In this document: one piece after another, positions 1 through 6,036 of the stretch
How the letters are laid out: each line of letters opens with the position of its first letter
How positions within the stretch are numbered: position 1 is the stretch's first letter
Assembly (NCBI GenBank): GCA_023667165.1
Contig: JAMPAO010000112.1
Location: forward strand, 1-7,791
Reading direction: 5' to 3'
DNA: 7,791 nucleotides
Source: Ruminococcus sp.
Lineage (GTDB): Bacteria > Bacillota > Clostridia > Oscillospirales > Ruminococcaceae
Notes under the pieces: generated by a model
The model's database searches: none
What the model saw: only the letters and a program-made list of their open reading frames with translations
Told to the model about the DNA's origin: nothing
Translations under genes and position numbers: made by a program

Positions 1-365
1 TTCGTTTCGTGATTTGAGAAGATCAATGTTTCATCAAGCATTACAAAACTGTCCCTCATTTGTTTCTGGCAGTATTTGTGCCAACGGTCTATCATACCCG
101 ATTCTGCGTCCCACATATGAAGAACCCTCAGAGAGCCGCCCAACTGTTCTTTGTTTTCGCGGACATATTCGTCAAGTTCAATATCTATAAGTCTAAGGGC
201 GTCTTGCTCATCAGTAGACCAAAGCCCTTTATTGTTAAGCCAAACAGCGTAAAAATCTCCTCCTCTTATCATCAGGTCGGCACTTTTTTTAATGATAAAT
301 TTTGGGTATACCTCCACTGTGCCTTGCTTGGTGGTTTTGGTGGAAACTATAAAAAAATCTGCCAT
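1..365 (-). CDS. Phage primase-helicase (P4/D5-like), N-terminal part, runs off the left edge
   Basis: Only the first 121 codons are inside the window and the reading frame is still open at base 1. The start ATG (365) has GGAG nine bases upstream, and it begins 15 bases after the stop of the hydrolase gene. Visible signatures are an N-terminal block with VEVYPKFIIKKSADLMIRGG (residues 17-36), then LWSTDEQDALRLID (48-61) and VLHMWDAESGMIDRWHKYCQ (81-100). From memory, this start is typical of large phage/plasmid primase-helicases in Clostridia phages whose C-terminal half is a P4/D5-type SF3 helicase. That half is not visible here, so the enzymatic assignment rests on resemblance of the N-terminal part only. 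If correct, the protein would unwind and/or prime the element's DNA in the cytoplasm. It is the last gene of the long left operon that I can see. Confidence 0.6.
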   Translation of the reverse strand, partial: MADFFIVSTKTTKQGTVEVYPKFIIKKSADLMIRGGDFYAVWLNNKGLWSTDEQDALRLIDIELDEYVRENKEQLGGSLRVLHMWDAESGMIDRWHKYCQKQMRDSFVMLDETLIFSNHET

Positions 366-380
366 GGCTGCCTACTCCTT

Positions 381-878
381 TTAATTGTAACTTGAAAAAT
401 AATGACTGCCTTCTTTGAACATCGGCACACCGTAATCGCCGTAACAGTCCCCCCTGAAAAATATCACGGTGTTGTCGGAACGTTCCTCGAGTTCTTCGCA
501 CACAAGACCGCAAAGGTACTCCGTCGATTCGCAGCGTTTTGCTCTACCGTTCCACATACAAGAGAACTGATACGGCTGCCATATAACATCCTTGACTGTG
601 TCGGGGAAATATTCGGAATCGACACGATTGAGTATAGTATCAATTACGAGCCTCTGACCTTTTTCGCTTTCACCCTCCGCCTCTGCCATGGTCACCAAAG
701 CGATGAGACATATTTCCTCCTCTCCGATCGGGTATGACCCGCTTTTGACAGTTTCCTGTTCGATGTAAGTTTCCGTAAGACTGTAATCTGTCTGCTCCTC
801 TGATGAGCCGTCGTTAAATATGTACAACGAGCTGAACATCATAGTATACAAAGCAAGATAACCTGCTAATTTAGACAT
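381..878 (-). CDS. SleB-like cell-wall hydrolase with N-terminal membrane anchor
   Basis: A 165-aa protein. Residues 1-21 form a hydrophobic N-terminus (signal anchor or uncleaved signal). A polar acidic linker (about 22-50) follows, then a compact catalytic domain of the Hydrolase_2/SleB type (about 53-165). The family hallmark A-E-A-x-G-E is present at residues 65-70 (AEAEGE), and Glu66 is the likely catalytic acid. It is followed by G-Q-x-V-I-D-T-I-L-N-R-V (74-86), FPDTVKDVIW and a terminal G-S-H-Y-F block, all matching family landmarks. SleB-like enzymes cleave the glycan strands of peptidoglycan as lytic transglycosylases or muramidases. The anchor would place the domain outside the membrane. 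I chose ATG 878 because AAGGAGG lies at the right distance; an in-frame extension to 926 overlaps the preceding gene and has no better site. There are extra cysteines (107, 116, 123, 127, 145). It could serve lysis or wall remodelling; I cannot tell which. Confidence 0.85.
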   Translation of the reverse strand: MSKLAGYLALYTMMFSSLYIFNDGSSEEQTDYSLTETYIEQETVKSGSYPIGEEEICLIALVTMAEAEGESEKGQRLVIDTILNRVDSEYFPDTVKDVIWQPYQFSCMWNGRAKRCESTEYLCGLVCEELEERSDNTVIFFRGDCYGDYGVPMFKEGSHYFSSYN

Positions 879-880
879 TT

Positions 881-1429
881 TTATTCCTCCTTGTATCTGT
901 TCAGGTACCACATCGCTTGATACCATATTTCTGTTGTGCGCATATCACAAGGCGGATCCTTTACTGTAAACAATCCGCCCTTGCCATCAAAACAGTAGTT
1001 TCTTTCGAGCATTTTATTTACTGCTTTTTTGACTTGATTTTCGTCAAAAATATCGTTTTTCATATGCTCAAGACCTAAGCTGCGCATCATGCCCCAGAAC
1101 CACATTCCCGTGCGGTCGCCTTTTTCGGGGTCGCACATTATTTCATTTTCACAGCGCAGAGCAAGCGCCGCCATCATTTCCAGAACACTGCACGGACGTA
1201 CATCAAGATATGATGCAATAACAGCTTCGGGAATATTGTTGTTCCAACCGAAACTGTAACGCATTCCAACGCCGTCCTCATATCTATTACCGTCAAGATG
1301 AATAGAATATGTAAAGTCAATGCAATAAAGAGAATTGAGAAGTTTGGAATATGATTTATACGGGTGCTGTCTGTCAGTGATAAGTGACGCTATACTTTTT
1401 ACATATACATTGTCAATATTCTCTTTCAT
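881..1429 (-). CDS. Conserved phage protein of unknown function, soluble, 182 aa
   Basis: No membrane segment or signal is seen. The protein is rich in aromatic residues and Met. Recognisable blocks are SLYCIDFTYSIHLDGNRYEDG with GMRYSFGW (about 34-74), CSVLEMMAALALRCEN (about 80-95), DRTGMWFWGMMRSLGL (about 104-119) and a C-terminal TTEIWYQAMWYLNRY. I recall this arrangement (CSVLEMM...LRCE...TG.WFW.M...LGL...EIWYQ..WYL) from many Clostridia phage genomes, where it is annotated as hypothetical. I know no function for it. The start ATG 1429 overlaps the stop of the upstream gene as TAATG and is preceded by GAGGGGGAGC, so it is probably translationally coupled. The longer frame from 1462 would overlap the upstream gene further and has no good ribosome binding site. 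Its stop lies 2 bases before the hydrolase start, inside that gene's ribosome binding region. Confidence 0.85.
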   Translation of the reverse strand: MKENIDNVYVKSIASLITDRQHPYKSYSKLLNSLYCIDFTYSIHLDGNRYEDGVGMRYSFGWNNNIPEAVIASYLDVRPCSVLEMMAALALRCENEIMCDPEKGDRTGMWFWGMMRSLGLEHMKNDIFDENQVKKAVNKMLERNYCFDGKGGLFTVKDPPCDMRTTEIWYQAMWYLNRYKEE

Positions 1430-1968
1430 TAGCTCCCCCTCAGATATGGTCTGTCGGCACATAATTCCTCATACGACCGTCCATCAAGGACTATCTCGTA
1501 ATCGGTTTTTACGTCGTCGTTCCTTATATAAGCAAAGTCCGACTCTGCCGGTAAAAATAACATGAAATCTTTTCCGACGTTTGTTTCGTTCGCTTCTATC
1601 CTTTCGTAATCCTCATCGGTCAGAACCCCGTCCGTAAAACAGGTAAGACTGATTTTTTCATAGTCTTCAAATTCTCCGAACTGTCCCTCGGTTATGGGAT
1701 ACGTCACATCGTCGGTTTTCTCCTGCTGCTTGCGCCGATCGGGGCGGCAGTAATCAATGCTGCCTGTATCAGAACTAACAGTTGTTTTTTCTTTGTTCTC
1801 GACATCAGGCTTTGCGATTTTACGGTGATTTAAGAAAGCAGATTTTACACTCTCGATCTCCTCATCGGCAAGGATCTTGAATTTATTCTCGAGGTAACGA
1901 TAGGATACTGCCGCTCCGCAAAAAATACCGAGCAGCAGTATAAGAGGGTATACTATCCCTTTACTCAT
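1429..1968 (-). CDS. Membrane-anchored phage protein with acidic cytoplasmic or extracytoplasmic tail, 179 aa
   Basis: Residues 5-23 form one hydrophobic helix. It is followed by KFKILADEEIESVKSAFLN (29-47), a charged stretch resembling the 'AxEEIxSVKxxF' block after the anchor of several phage membrane proteins. A low-complexity linker (about 50-88) leads to a C-terminal domain with YPITEGQFGEFEDYEKISLT (90-109), FTDGVLTDEDYERIE, a G-x-D-F stretch and YIRNDDVKTDYEIVLDGRSY (147-166). I recall this C-terminal block from hypothetical proteins of gut Clostridia phages; no function is known to me. The start ATG 1968 overlaps the previous stop by 8 nt (ATGAGTAA) and has AAAGGAGG upstream. The stop overlaps the next start by one base. 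The N-terminal helix with nearby Lys/Arg fits an inner-membrane single-pass protein. Confidence 0.85.
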   Translation of the reverse strand: MSKGIVYPLILLLGIFCGAAVSYRYLENKFKILADEEIESVKSAFLNHRKIAKPDVENKEKTTVSSDTGSIDYCRPDRRKQQEKTDDVTYPITEGQFGEFEDYEKISLTCFTDGVLTDEDYERIEANETNVGKDFMLFLPAESDFAYIRNDDVKTDYEIVLDGRSYEELCADRPYLRGS

Positions 1969-2119
1969 CGTCTGAACCTCCTTTGATAGTCATAGCAGTA
2001 ACGGCAAGTCCGCCGAACAGAAAAGATATACTTAAAAGTATTCCTCCCGCAATATGTCGTTTGCTTTTGGTGTTAAGTGCATAATCAAGCATGGAAACGA
2101 GAGCTTCAAAATTATCCAT
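1961..2119 (-). CDS. Small single-pass membrane protein, 52 aa
   Basis: MDNFEALVSMLDYALNTKSK is followed by a clear membrane helix (about residues 23-44, HIAGGILLSISFLFGGLAVT) and a short acidic tail ending SDDE. The gene overlaps its upstream neighbour by 8 nt (ATGGATAA) and its downstream neighbour by 8 nt (ATGAGTAA), so all three probably share translation by re-initiation. A GGAAGGAGTG stretch upstream acts as ribosome binding site. I do not recognise a family. The role is unknown; the position between two other membrane proteins suggests a partner in the same membrane complex, but that is inference. Confidence 0.75.
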   Translation of the reverse strand: MDNFEALVSMLDYALNTKSKRHIAGGILLSISFLFGGLAVTAMTIKGGSDDE

Positions 2120-2222
2120 GCTGCACACTCCTTCCGCCCGAAAGCACGGCTATACCTCCTACAAAACATATTCCTGCCATTGCGGCAAGAAGCGAACCGA
2201 ACGTATATTTATACTTTTTCAT
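2112..2222 (-). CDS. Mini membrane protein, 36 aa
   Basis: A very short open frame with three supporting features. AAAGGAG lies 8 nt before ATG 2222. The start follows 14 nt after the stop of the DUF6353-like gene. The 3' end overlaps the next start by 8 nt (ATGGATAA). The product is a basic N-terminus (MKKYKY) followed by one hydrophobic helix (residues 8-28, GSLLAAMAGICFVGGIAVLS) and a short polar tail. No family is recognised. The Gly/Ala-rich helix fits a packed membrane helix; a leader-peptide role purely for coupling is an alternative. Confidence 0.68.
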   Translation of the reverse strand: MKKYKYTFGSLLAAMAGICFVGGIAVLSGGRSVQHG

Positions 2223-2236
2223 ATCCGCTGCTCCTT

Positions 2237-3124
2237 TCATATCATATCAAGAATGTTGCCGTCAACATTGAAATCGAGCCAGTATGCTTCTCTTCCGGAA
2301 ACACGGCCGCTCGTGCTGTCACGGTAAATCAAGTCTTTTATTCCGAAGTCGACATAACCGTCGCCCCTTTTGTTGTTATAGACCCAACCCACTATCTGAC
2401 CGGCTTTGCTTCTTGGGATCCCCAGCATATCGTAAACGTCGTTGAGGAATAAATATCCCTGAGCGGCGAGTTTGTCGTTGGCATAACGTTGCGCCGCGTC
2501 AAGAAACATTATATTGTACTGAGAATTTTTTTCCCAATTGGGATTAAGTTCATCAAAACAACGGCAATAATCGCTTCCGTCATTTTTATTGGCCGCATCG
2601 TCTTCTTCATCTTCGTTCGGCTTTGCATCCTCACAGCGGCATTCTTCACCGCTGTTTCTGAGCCTGCGATCGACCTCCTCGCCGTATTCGTTTACGACGT
2701 TCTTTCTGTAACTCTTAAATCCTTGATCAATTGCGGCATATGCCGCAGAAATTGCCGCAACACGCATTTTCAGTATGTTGTGAGCGGCGAGAACAGCAGT
2801 AAGCGAAATCAGACCTAACCCTACAGACGGGGCATACAGCTTAAATACGTCTATCGCCGTATTCTTATATATTATAACGACGTCTTTTTTGGCGTCGTCT
2901 TCAGAATATCGGTCAGCGAAATAATCGTTGGTTAAACCAACACTCACTGCGTCCATCTGCCGATCATGTTCTTCAATGATGCCGCTTATTTTCGTAGACG
3001 CCTTGCACGCCATAACAGTGCTTGCCACTCCGCCGGCAATACCCGAAAACAGAAGTATTTCGGGACTGTGTTTTTTTATTTTAAGAGCTATCTTAAAAAA
3101 AGCTCTTGTAAGTTCTTTTTTCAT
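2237..3124 (-). CDS. DUF6353-like phage membrane protein, long form, 295 aa
   Basis: The N-terminus MKKELTRAFFKIALKIKKHS PEIL leads into membrane helix 1 (about 22-40). An amphipathic segment and a second hydrophobic helix (about 97-118) follow, then an amphipathic IDQGFKSYRKNVVNEYGEEVD region. A Cys/Asp/Glu-rich linker (about 150-190, C162, C164, C187, C189) leads to the C-terminal module (about 222-295) with LNDVYDMLGIP, GQIVGW, DGYVDFGI and a final YWLDFNVDGNILDMI. This layout matches the DUF6353 group of phage proteins as I remember it; its function is unknown. A second, shorter member is encoded at 4214-4972 and a third C-terminus at 7608-7791. I chose ATG 3124 because GGAG is 10 nt upstream; the in-frame TTG at 3133 is too close to it. 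The four linker cysteines (two CxC pairs) could bind metal or form disulfides, which is inference. Confidence 0.85.
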   Translation of the reverse strand: MKKELTRAFFKIALKIKKHSPEILLFSGIAGGVASTVMACKASTKISGIIEEHDRQMDAVSVGLTNDYFADRYSEDDAKKDVVIIYKNTAIDVFKLYAPSVGLGLISLTAVLAAHNILKMRVAAISAAYAAIDQGFKSYRKNVVNEYGEEVDRRLRNSGEECRCEDAKPNEDEEDDAANKNDGSDYCRCFDELNPNWEKNSQYNIMFLDAAQRYANDKLAAQGYLFLNDVYDMLGIPRSKAGQIVGWVYNNKRGDGYVDFGIKDLIYRDSTSGRVSGREAYWLDFNVDGNILDMI

Positions 3125-3141
3125 AAATATCAAACTCCTTT

Positions 3142-3747
3142 TTAGTTTAATGCTGTTACCTTGGGAAATTTGAAAGTGTAGCCTCCTTGTACCCGAGTAA
3201 CATATGCACCCCGTATATCACGCCATCCGTACTTATTGTCGGTATAGCTTCCGCTTATACCGGCAAGATCGTACAGATCCGCTACGCTCACCATTCCGTA
3301 CTCGCTGATTATCTCTTCCATTGTGAGAAGAATATCCTCAGCGTCTCCTCTTGTTTCCACAATTATGTTATCGAAACGGTATGCATCGGACGCACGGCAT
3401 CCCAAACGTCTTTCAGTTTCATAACGTGAAATATACGATGAACTCTTCGACGACTTGCTGTCGTAGCTTATATAACTGCTTTTACCAGCACTGCGTCCCC
3501 GTACCTGCCCGTTTACAAGCAGTTCAACACTGTCGACAATAGCAGATTTTACCGCGGGAATTATCACGTCATGGATAACATAATCTTTGACATTATCCAT
3601 ATTATCGGAAATTACCTCGTCAACGATTTTCTGCAGACCGCTTTTATGAACGATCTTGCCTTTTGTGATTTTACGTTTTGGTCTGACCGTTACCGCCGCT
3701 TCTTCCCTCGACTTATGGGAATTGCCTTTATAATCGCCTATCTCCAC
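3142..3747 (-). CDS. Conserved phage protein with C-terminal DLYD/GW module, probable GTG start, 201 aa
   Basis: The N-terminus (M)EIGDYKGNSHKSREEA is followed by a Lys/Arg-rich stretch (about 22-40), a helical part with NMDNVKDYVIHDVIIPAVKS (49-68), a Ser/Tyr/Lys low-complexity stretch (about 89-108) and a C-terminal domain YRFDNIIVETRGDAEDILLT (123-142) then MEEIISEYGMVSVADLYDLA (143-162), GISGSYTDNKYGW. I recall the same order from hypothetical proteins of gut Clostridia phages that begin with an '-YKGNSHK' motif. An ATG further upstream (3819) is in frame, but that extension would have to be translated through an intrinsic terminator at 3766-3804. GTG 3747 has AAAGGAAG seven bases upstream and fits the remembered family start. 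No membrane segment is seen. The basic N-terminal half might contact nucleic acid or the membrane surface. It is the first gene of the long left operon. Confidence 0.82.
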   Translation of the reverse strand: MEIGDYKGNSHKSREEAAVTVRPKRKITKGKIVHKSGLQKIVDEVISDNMDNVKDYVIHDVIIPAVKSAIVDSVELLVNGQVRGRSAGKSSYISYDSKSSKSSSYISRYETERRLGCRASDAYRFDNIIVETRGDAEDILLTMEEIISEYGMVSVADLYDLAGISGSYTDNKYGWRDIRGAYVTRVQGGYTFKFPKVTALN

Positions 3748-3765
3748 AGGAACACTTCCTTTCTC

Positions 3766-3804
3766 AAAAATAAAAAAGAGAGAACGCCTGTTACGGGCGT
3801 CCCC
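3766..3804 (-). terminator. Intrinsic terminator after the acidic membrane protein gene
   Basis: Minus-strand stem GGGGACGCC / GGCGUUCUC (9 bp including G-U pairs, 3780-3804), then UC-UUUUUU-A-UUUUU. It lies between the TAA at 3820 and the GTG start at 3747 and argues against the upstream ATG at 3819. Confidence 0.78.
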
Positions 3805-3819
3805 CCTTGTTGAATACAT

Positions 3820-4134
3820 TTATGTCTTATCATCTTCGTCCGCTTCCGGTTCATCCTCGTCCCCGCACTCCTTGAAATCAGCGTCGATCACGTCGGGATC
3901 GGTCTTATCTTTCTTCTCAGCAGCTTTCTTTCTCAGTTTGCCTATACCTTTCCATATACCTCTTCCGATGCTGACTGCACCGGCTACGGCAAGTCCGCCT
4001 ATAAGCAAAGCAATCCCCGTGTAGCTGCCCGAGTCATCGCCGTCCTCGTATACTGTGATATCCGTATCCTCATCCTCGTTTACGGGTTCAAGAACTTCAA
4101 CCTCGTTTTCTGTTACCATTGTTTTTTCTTCCAT
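3820..4134 (-). CDS. Acidic single-pass membrane protein, 104 aa
   Basis: An acidic N-terminal tail (residues 1-35, many Asp/Glu) precedes one Gly/Ala-rich membrane helix (about 37-57). A short basic stretch follows (GIWKGIGKLRKKAAEKK, about 59-75), then a second strongly acidic tail (78-104). The basic block after the helix predicts the C-terminal side in the cytoplasm by the positive-inside rule. Similar acidic-helix-basic proteins occur beside DUF6353-like genes in Clostridia phages as I remember them; no function is known. ATG 4134 has AAGGAG five bases upstream. The gene has its own leader, carrying the 15-bp repeat element (4182-4196) and a small hairpin, and is followed by a terminator at 3766-3804. 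It therefore looks like a separately controlled unit. Confidence 0.8.
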   Translation of the reverse strand: MEEKTMVTENEVEVLEPVNEDEDTDITVYEDGDDSGSYTGIALLIGGLAVAGAVSIGRGIWKGIGKLRKKAAEKKDKTDPDVIDADFKECGDEDEPEADEDDKT

Positions 4135-4181
4135 AAAATCTCCTTATAAAATGTATTTGGGATCTCTCCCATAATATAAGC

Positions 4182-4196
4182 TGTTTTTTCTGCGAA
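4182..4196 (-). repeat. 15-bp intergenic leader element, copy 1 (TTCGCAGAAAAAACA)
   Basis: It lies 47 nt before ATG 4134, between the DUF6353-like gene and the acidic membrane protein gene. It is followed by GCTTATATTATGGGAGAGAT, which contains the hairpin GGGA-GAGA-UCCC (4158-4171). Confidence 0.75.
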
Positions 4197-4213
4197 CTTG
4201 TGCCGATAAACAA

Positions 4214-4972
4214 TCAGTTCAAAAGGCTCATGTTATAATTAAGCACAAGACACGGTCTGCCGTCGTCAGCTATGTCACTTGAAAAGCGAACTTCGGCTGT
4301 GCCTTTGTCCACCCACCAGCCGAACGTATCGCCGACCGCCGTGTTCCTTAATCCGATCTCGTCATATAGGTCGTTTAAGGTAACATAACCGCAGGGATCC
4401 GTAACCATTTTATGATTGACGGTATTGAACGCCCTCCGTATATGCTCAATGTCCGATGTGAAGTAGCGTCCGCTGACAGAGTCAAAGCAAAGGACGTTCC
4501 CTTTATCGGTGATGTATACCTCGGAATTTTTCACAGGCTTTCGTTCAATACTTTTAGCGGCAGCCATATCGGCTATTTCCTCCTCTTTCTTCTCGCCCAG
4601 AGTTTTGACCGTCTGCTCGCGGTAGTCCCTAAAAGCCGTTTCCGACAGGGTATAAGCTACCGCCAATGCCGCATTTTTACGCAAATTTATAGAGCTTGCA
4701 CAGATAATGCAGGTAATTGACGCCGCTCCCGTCAACAATGCCGGAATATAACATTTCCATACAGTCTTTACGCTTTCCGCCGCAGATAAAGTATCGGTTC
4801 CGGTCTCGCATTTTTTCTCCTCTATTAACCGAAGAGCCTTGGGAGTTTCCTTACCGACCATTACAGCAGAAACGACCATTCCGGTCACACCGATACCCAC
4901 AAGTATTTCGGGACTGTGTTTTTTGACGCTCATTATAAAACGCCTTGCCATTTTCTCAAAATATAAATTCAT
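4214..4972 (-). CDS. DUF6353-like phage membrane protein, short form, 252 aa
   Basis: The N-terminus carries KKHSPEIL (residues 17-24), identical to the paralogue at 2237-3124, followed by membrane helix 1 (about 22-40). Next come KETPKALRLIEEKK, a second helix (about 74-94) and RKNAALAVAYTLSETAFRDY (98-117), which I remember as typical of DUF6353. A charged linker leads to a middle segment with SEVYITDKGNVLCFDSVSGR (150-169), then the C-terminal module (about 195-252) with YVTLNDLYDEIGL, GDTFGWW and a terminal CLVLNYNM. The function is unknown; two helices with a cytoplasmic C-terminal domain is the simplest topology. The start overlaps the upstream stop by 4 nt (ATGA) and has GGAGG ten bases upstream. 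The middle part is longer than a simple linker and differs from the paralogue's Cys/Asp linker, so the two proteins are probably not redundant. Confidence 0.87.
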   Translation of the reverse strand: MNLYFEKMARRFIMSVKKHSPEILVGIGVTGMVVSAVMVGKETPKALRLIEEKKCETGTDTLSAAESVKTVWKCYIPALLTGAASITCIICASSINLRKNAALAVAYTLSETAFRDYREQTVKTLGEKKEEEIADMAAAKSIERKPVKNSEVYITDKGNVLCFDSVSGRYFTSDIEHIRRAFNTVNHKMVTDPCGYVTLNDLYDEIGLRNTAVGDTFGWWVDKGTAEVRFSSDIADDGRPCLVLNYNMSLLN

Positions 4973-5271
4973 AACCTCGTGTCCTCCTTTACTAATATGC
5001 TAAGAATATCGCTCCCGACCTCGTATGCCGCACGAAAAATATCATCGGCGGGTTTTCCTAATCCGTAAAAATTTTTTGAAGTGTTTACAAACGACCGAAT
5101 AACCGTTACGGGGTCGTTGCTGCTTGCAATTATATCGGATATTATACGGTCTGCCGCCCAGCGGGAATAGGAACGTTCCTTAAAATGATAAAAAGGCCAG
5201 TTTGCGTTAGGCTCAAACAAATGCTCGTCCCGATACCGTTGTATCATACCGATTATTTGCTGTTTATCCAT
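4969..5271 (-). CDS. Hypothetical phage protein, soluble, 100 aa
   Basis: No membrane helix is seen. The N-terminal half has MDKQQIIGMIQRYRDEHLFE and an aromatic stretch NWPFYHFKERSYSRWAADRI (24-43). The C-terminal half has IIASSNDPVTVIRSFVNTSK (47-66) and AYEVGSDILSILV. The DPVxVIxxF pattern and a C-terminal '..DILxxLV' helix recur in small phage proteins of unknown function that I remember, but I cannot name a family with confidence. The ribosome binding site is modest (AAAGGCGG about 10 nt before ATG 5271). The gene starts 15 nt after the upstream mini gene stops and overlaps the DUF6353-like gene by 4 nt, so it is translated together with that membrane protein. Confidence 0.8.
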   Translation of the reverse strand: MDKQQIIGMIQRYRDEHLFEPNANWPFYHFKERSYSRWAADRIISDIIASSNDPVTVIRSFVNTSKNFYGLGKPADDIFRAAYEVGSDILSILVKEDTRL

Positions 5272-5286
5272 ATTATCATCCGCCTT

Positions 5287-5409
5287 TTATTTTTTTCTGT
5301 GCAGTTTGCTAAGGTCTATGATCTTGCCTGCCGAGCTTTCGGTAAGAGTCGCTCCGACTATGTTCAGAGCAACTCCCGCCAAAGTAAGCAATAACGCTTT
5401 AATGTTCAT
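5287..5409 (-). CDS. Mini membrane protein, 40 aa
   Basis: MNIKALLLTLAGVALNIVGA gives a single hydrophobic helix (about 4-22), followed by a polar tail ending LSKLHRKK, whose basic end should face the cytoplasm. Two in-frame ATGs exist. The upstream one (5415) is only 3 nt from the AAAGGAGG site at 5419-5426, while ATG 5409 sits 9 nt from it, so I take 5409. Short proteins of this shape (a Lys start, one helix, an E/K tail) are common in Clostridia phages; the function is unknown. It is the first gene after the terminator at 5451-5481 and the first of a three-gene unit with the 100-aa and 252-aa genes. Confidence 0.75.
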   Translation of the reverse strand: MNIKALLLTLAGVALNIVGATLTESSAGKIIDLSKLHRKK

Positions 5410-5450
5410 AAACATTTTCCTCCTTTCAAAATATGAGAAAACGAACGCCT

Positions 5451-5481
5451 AAAAAATAGGAGCGTATGTTATAACGCTCCC
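5451..5481 (-). terminator. Intrinsic terminator after the 61-aa gene
   Basis: Minus-strand stem GGGAGCGU / ACGCUCCU (8 bp, one G-U, 5458-5481), followed by AUUUUUU. Confidence 0.85.
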
Positions 5482-5489
5482 ATTTGGTT

Positions 5490-5675
5490 TCATTCCTCGG
5501 ATTTGTTTTTTCTTTTATTCTTTTTGGCTCTGAACTCATCAATGATATACCCAGCTATACCACCGCATAAGCCGCATATCAATACATATATGATATACCC
5601 TTTCCAGTGGAGCTTGAGCCATACCATAGATGGGTTCAAAACCATCTCTTTGTAATCTTCAAAAAATTTTATCAT
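5490..5675 (-). CDS. Small single-pass membrane protein, 61 aa
   Basis: An N-terminal amphipathic part (MIKFFEDYKEMVLNPSMVWL KLHWKG) is followed by one membrane helix (about 26-45, with CGLCGG) and a very basic tail (RAKKNKRKNKSEE) that predicts a cytoplasmic C-terminus. The N-terminal WLKLHWKGY block resembles short membrane proteins of Clostridia phages in my memory, but no function is known. AAAAGGAGG lies 8 nt before ATG 5675. Its leader contains the 15-bp repeat element at 5716-5730. Directly after the stop comes a strong terminator (5451-5481), so this is an isolated single-gene unit. Confidence 0.8.
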   Translation of the reverse strand: MIKFFEDYKEMVLNPSMVWLKLHWKGYIIYVLICGLCGGIAGYIIDEFRAKKNKRKNKSEE

Positions 5676-5715
5676 AACATTAACCTCCTTTTCGGAATTT
5701 CTCCATATAACTAAT

Positions 5716-5730
5716 TGTTTTTGATGCGAA
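5716..5730 (-). repeat. 15-bp intergenic leader element, copy 2 (TTCGCATCAAAAACA)
   Basis: It lies 40 nt before ATG 5675 and 3 nt past the inverted repeat at 5734-5760. It is followed by ATTAGTTATATGGAGAAATT and then AAAAGGAGG. Confidence 0.8.
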
Positions 5731-5733
5731 ACG

Positions 5734-5760
5734 CGAAGAGACTTTGTTCAAGTCTCTTCG
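5734..5760 (-). terminator. Perfect 11-bp inverted repeat over a stop codon, terminator-like
   Basis: CGAAGAGACTT and AAGTCTCTTCG flank a 5-nt loop, with part of the TGA stop of the 69-aa gene in the loop. The following CGTTTCGCA is a poor U-tract, so it could be a weak terminator, an RNA-stability hairpin or a protein site. Confidence 0.6.
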
Positions 5761-5957
5761 ATAAGTCCGCGCTCTTTTATATCCTTGATAAATCTGCACC
5801 TATTCCAAAACGAGCCATCCAGATAAATTTCGTTCTTTCTTATCTTGCCGTACACGCCTATTTTGTACCATGTATAAATATGGTGCATTGAAGCTATCTG
5901 ACAGATAAGGTCGATCTCCTCCTCGTTTTTAGGTATTATCATAGGATACTTAAACAT
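5748..5957 (-). CDS. Hypothetical soluble protein, 69 aa
   Basis: MFKYPMIIPKNEEEIDLICQ is followed by IASMHHIYTWYKIGVYGKIR (21-40), which looks like a short alpha/beta protein with aromatic and basic residues, and a C-terminal helix FIKDIKERGLIEET. No membrane helix or metal motif is seen, and I do not recognise a family. The frame is open to 5978, but the only site at proper distance (AAAGGA, 10 nt) favours ATG 5957. The leader holds the repeat element at 5986-6000 right after a terminator. The stop codon lies in the loop of a perfect 11-bp inverted repeat (5734-5760). It is a single-gene cassette between two small membrane-protein genes. Confidence 0.75.
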   Translation of the reverse strand: MFKYPMIIPKNEEEIDLICQIASMHHIYTWYKIGVYGKIRKNEIYLDGSFWNRCRFIKDIKERGLIEET

Positions 5958-5985
5958 AATCACCACGTCCTTTCGCAAAAGACGC

Positions 5986-6000
5986 TGTTTTTGATGCGAA
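5986..6000 (-). repeat. 15-bp intergenic leader element, copy 3 (TTCGCATCAAAAACA)
   Basis: It lies 28 nt before ATG 5957. As in copy 4, it begins in the U-tract of the preceding terminator (6008-6033). It is identical to copy 2. Confidence 0.8.
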
Positions 6001-6033
6001 AAAAAATGTACAGCCCATGTTTCAGGGCTGCAC
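5999..6033 (-). terminator. Intrinsic terminator after the 56-aa gene
   Basis: Minus-strand stem GUGCAGCCC / GGGCUGUAC (9 bp, one G-U, 6008-6033), then AUUUUUUUU, which merges into the TTCGCA element at 5986-6000. Confidence 0.87.
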
Positions 6034-6036
6034 CAG

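Noticed and set aside
60..395. Open frame of 111 codons on the plus strand
   Set aside because: It is antisense to the primase-helicase start, has no ribosome binding site, and the minus-strand frame encodes a recognisable conserved protein.
2054..2452. Open frame of 132 codons on the plus strand
   Set aside because: It runs antisense across three minus-strand genes with good start signals and shows no signal of its own.
3748..3819. N-terminal extension of the 201-aa protein to ATG 3819
   Set aside because: The extension would be the translation of a terminator hairpin and its U-tract; GTG 3747 has a proper ribosome binding site and matches the family start I remember.
4160..4220. Sigma-70 promoter upstream of the acidic membrane protein gene
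   Set aside because: TATATT/TATTAT is present, but no -35 box is found 16-18 nt upstream, so I did not list it as a promoter.
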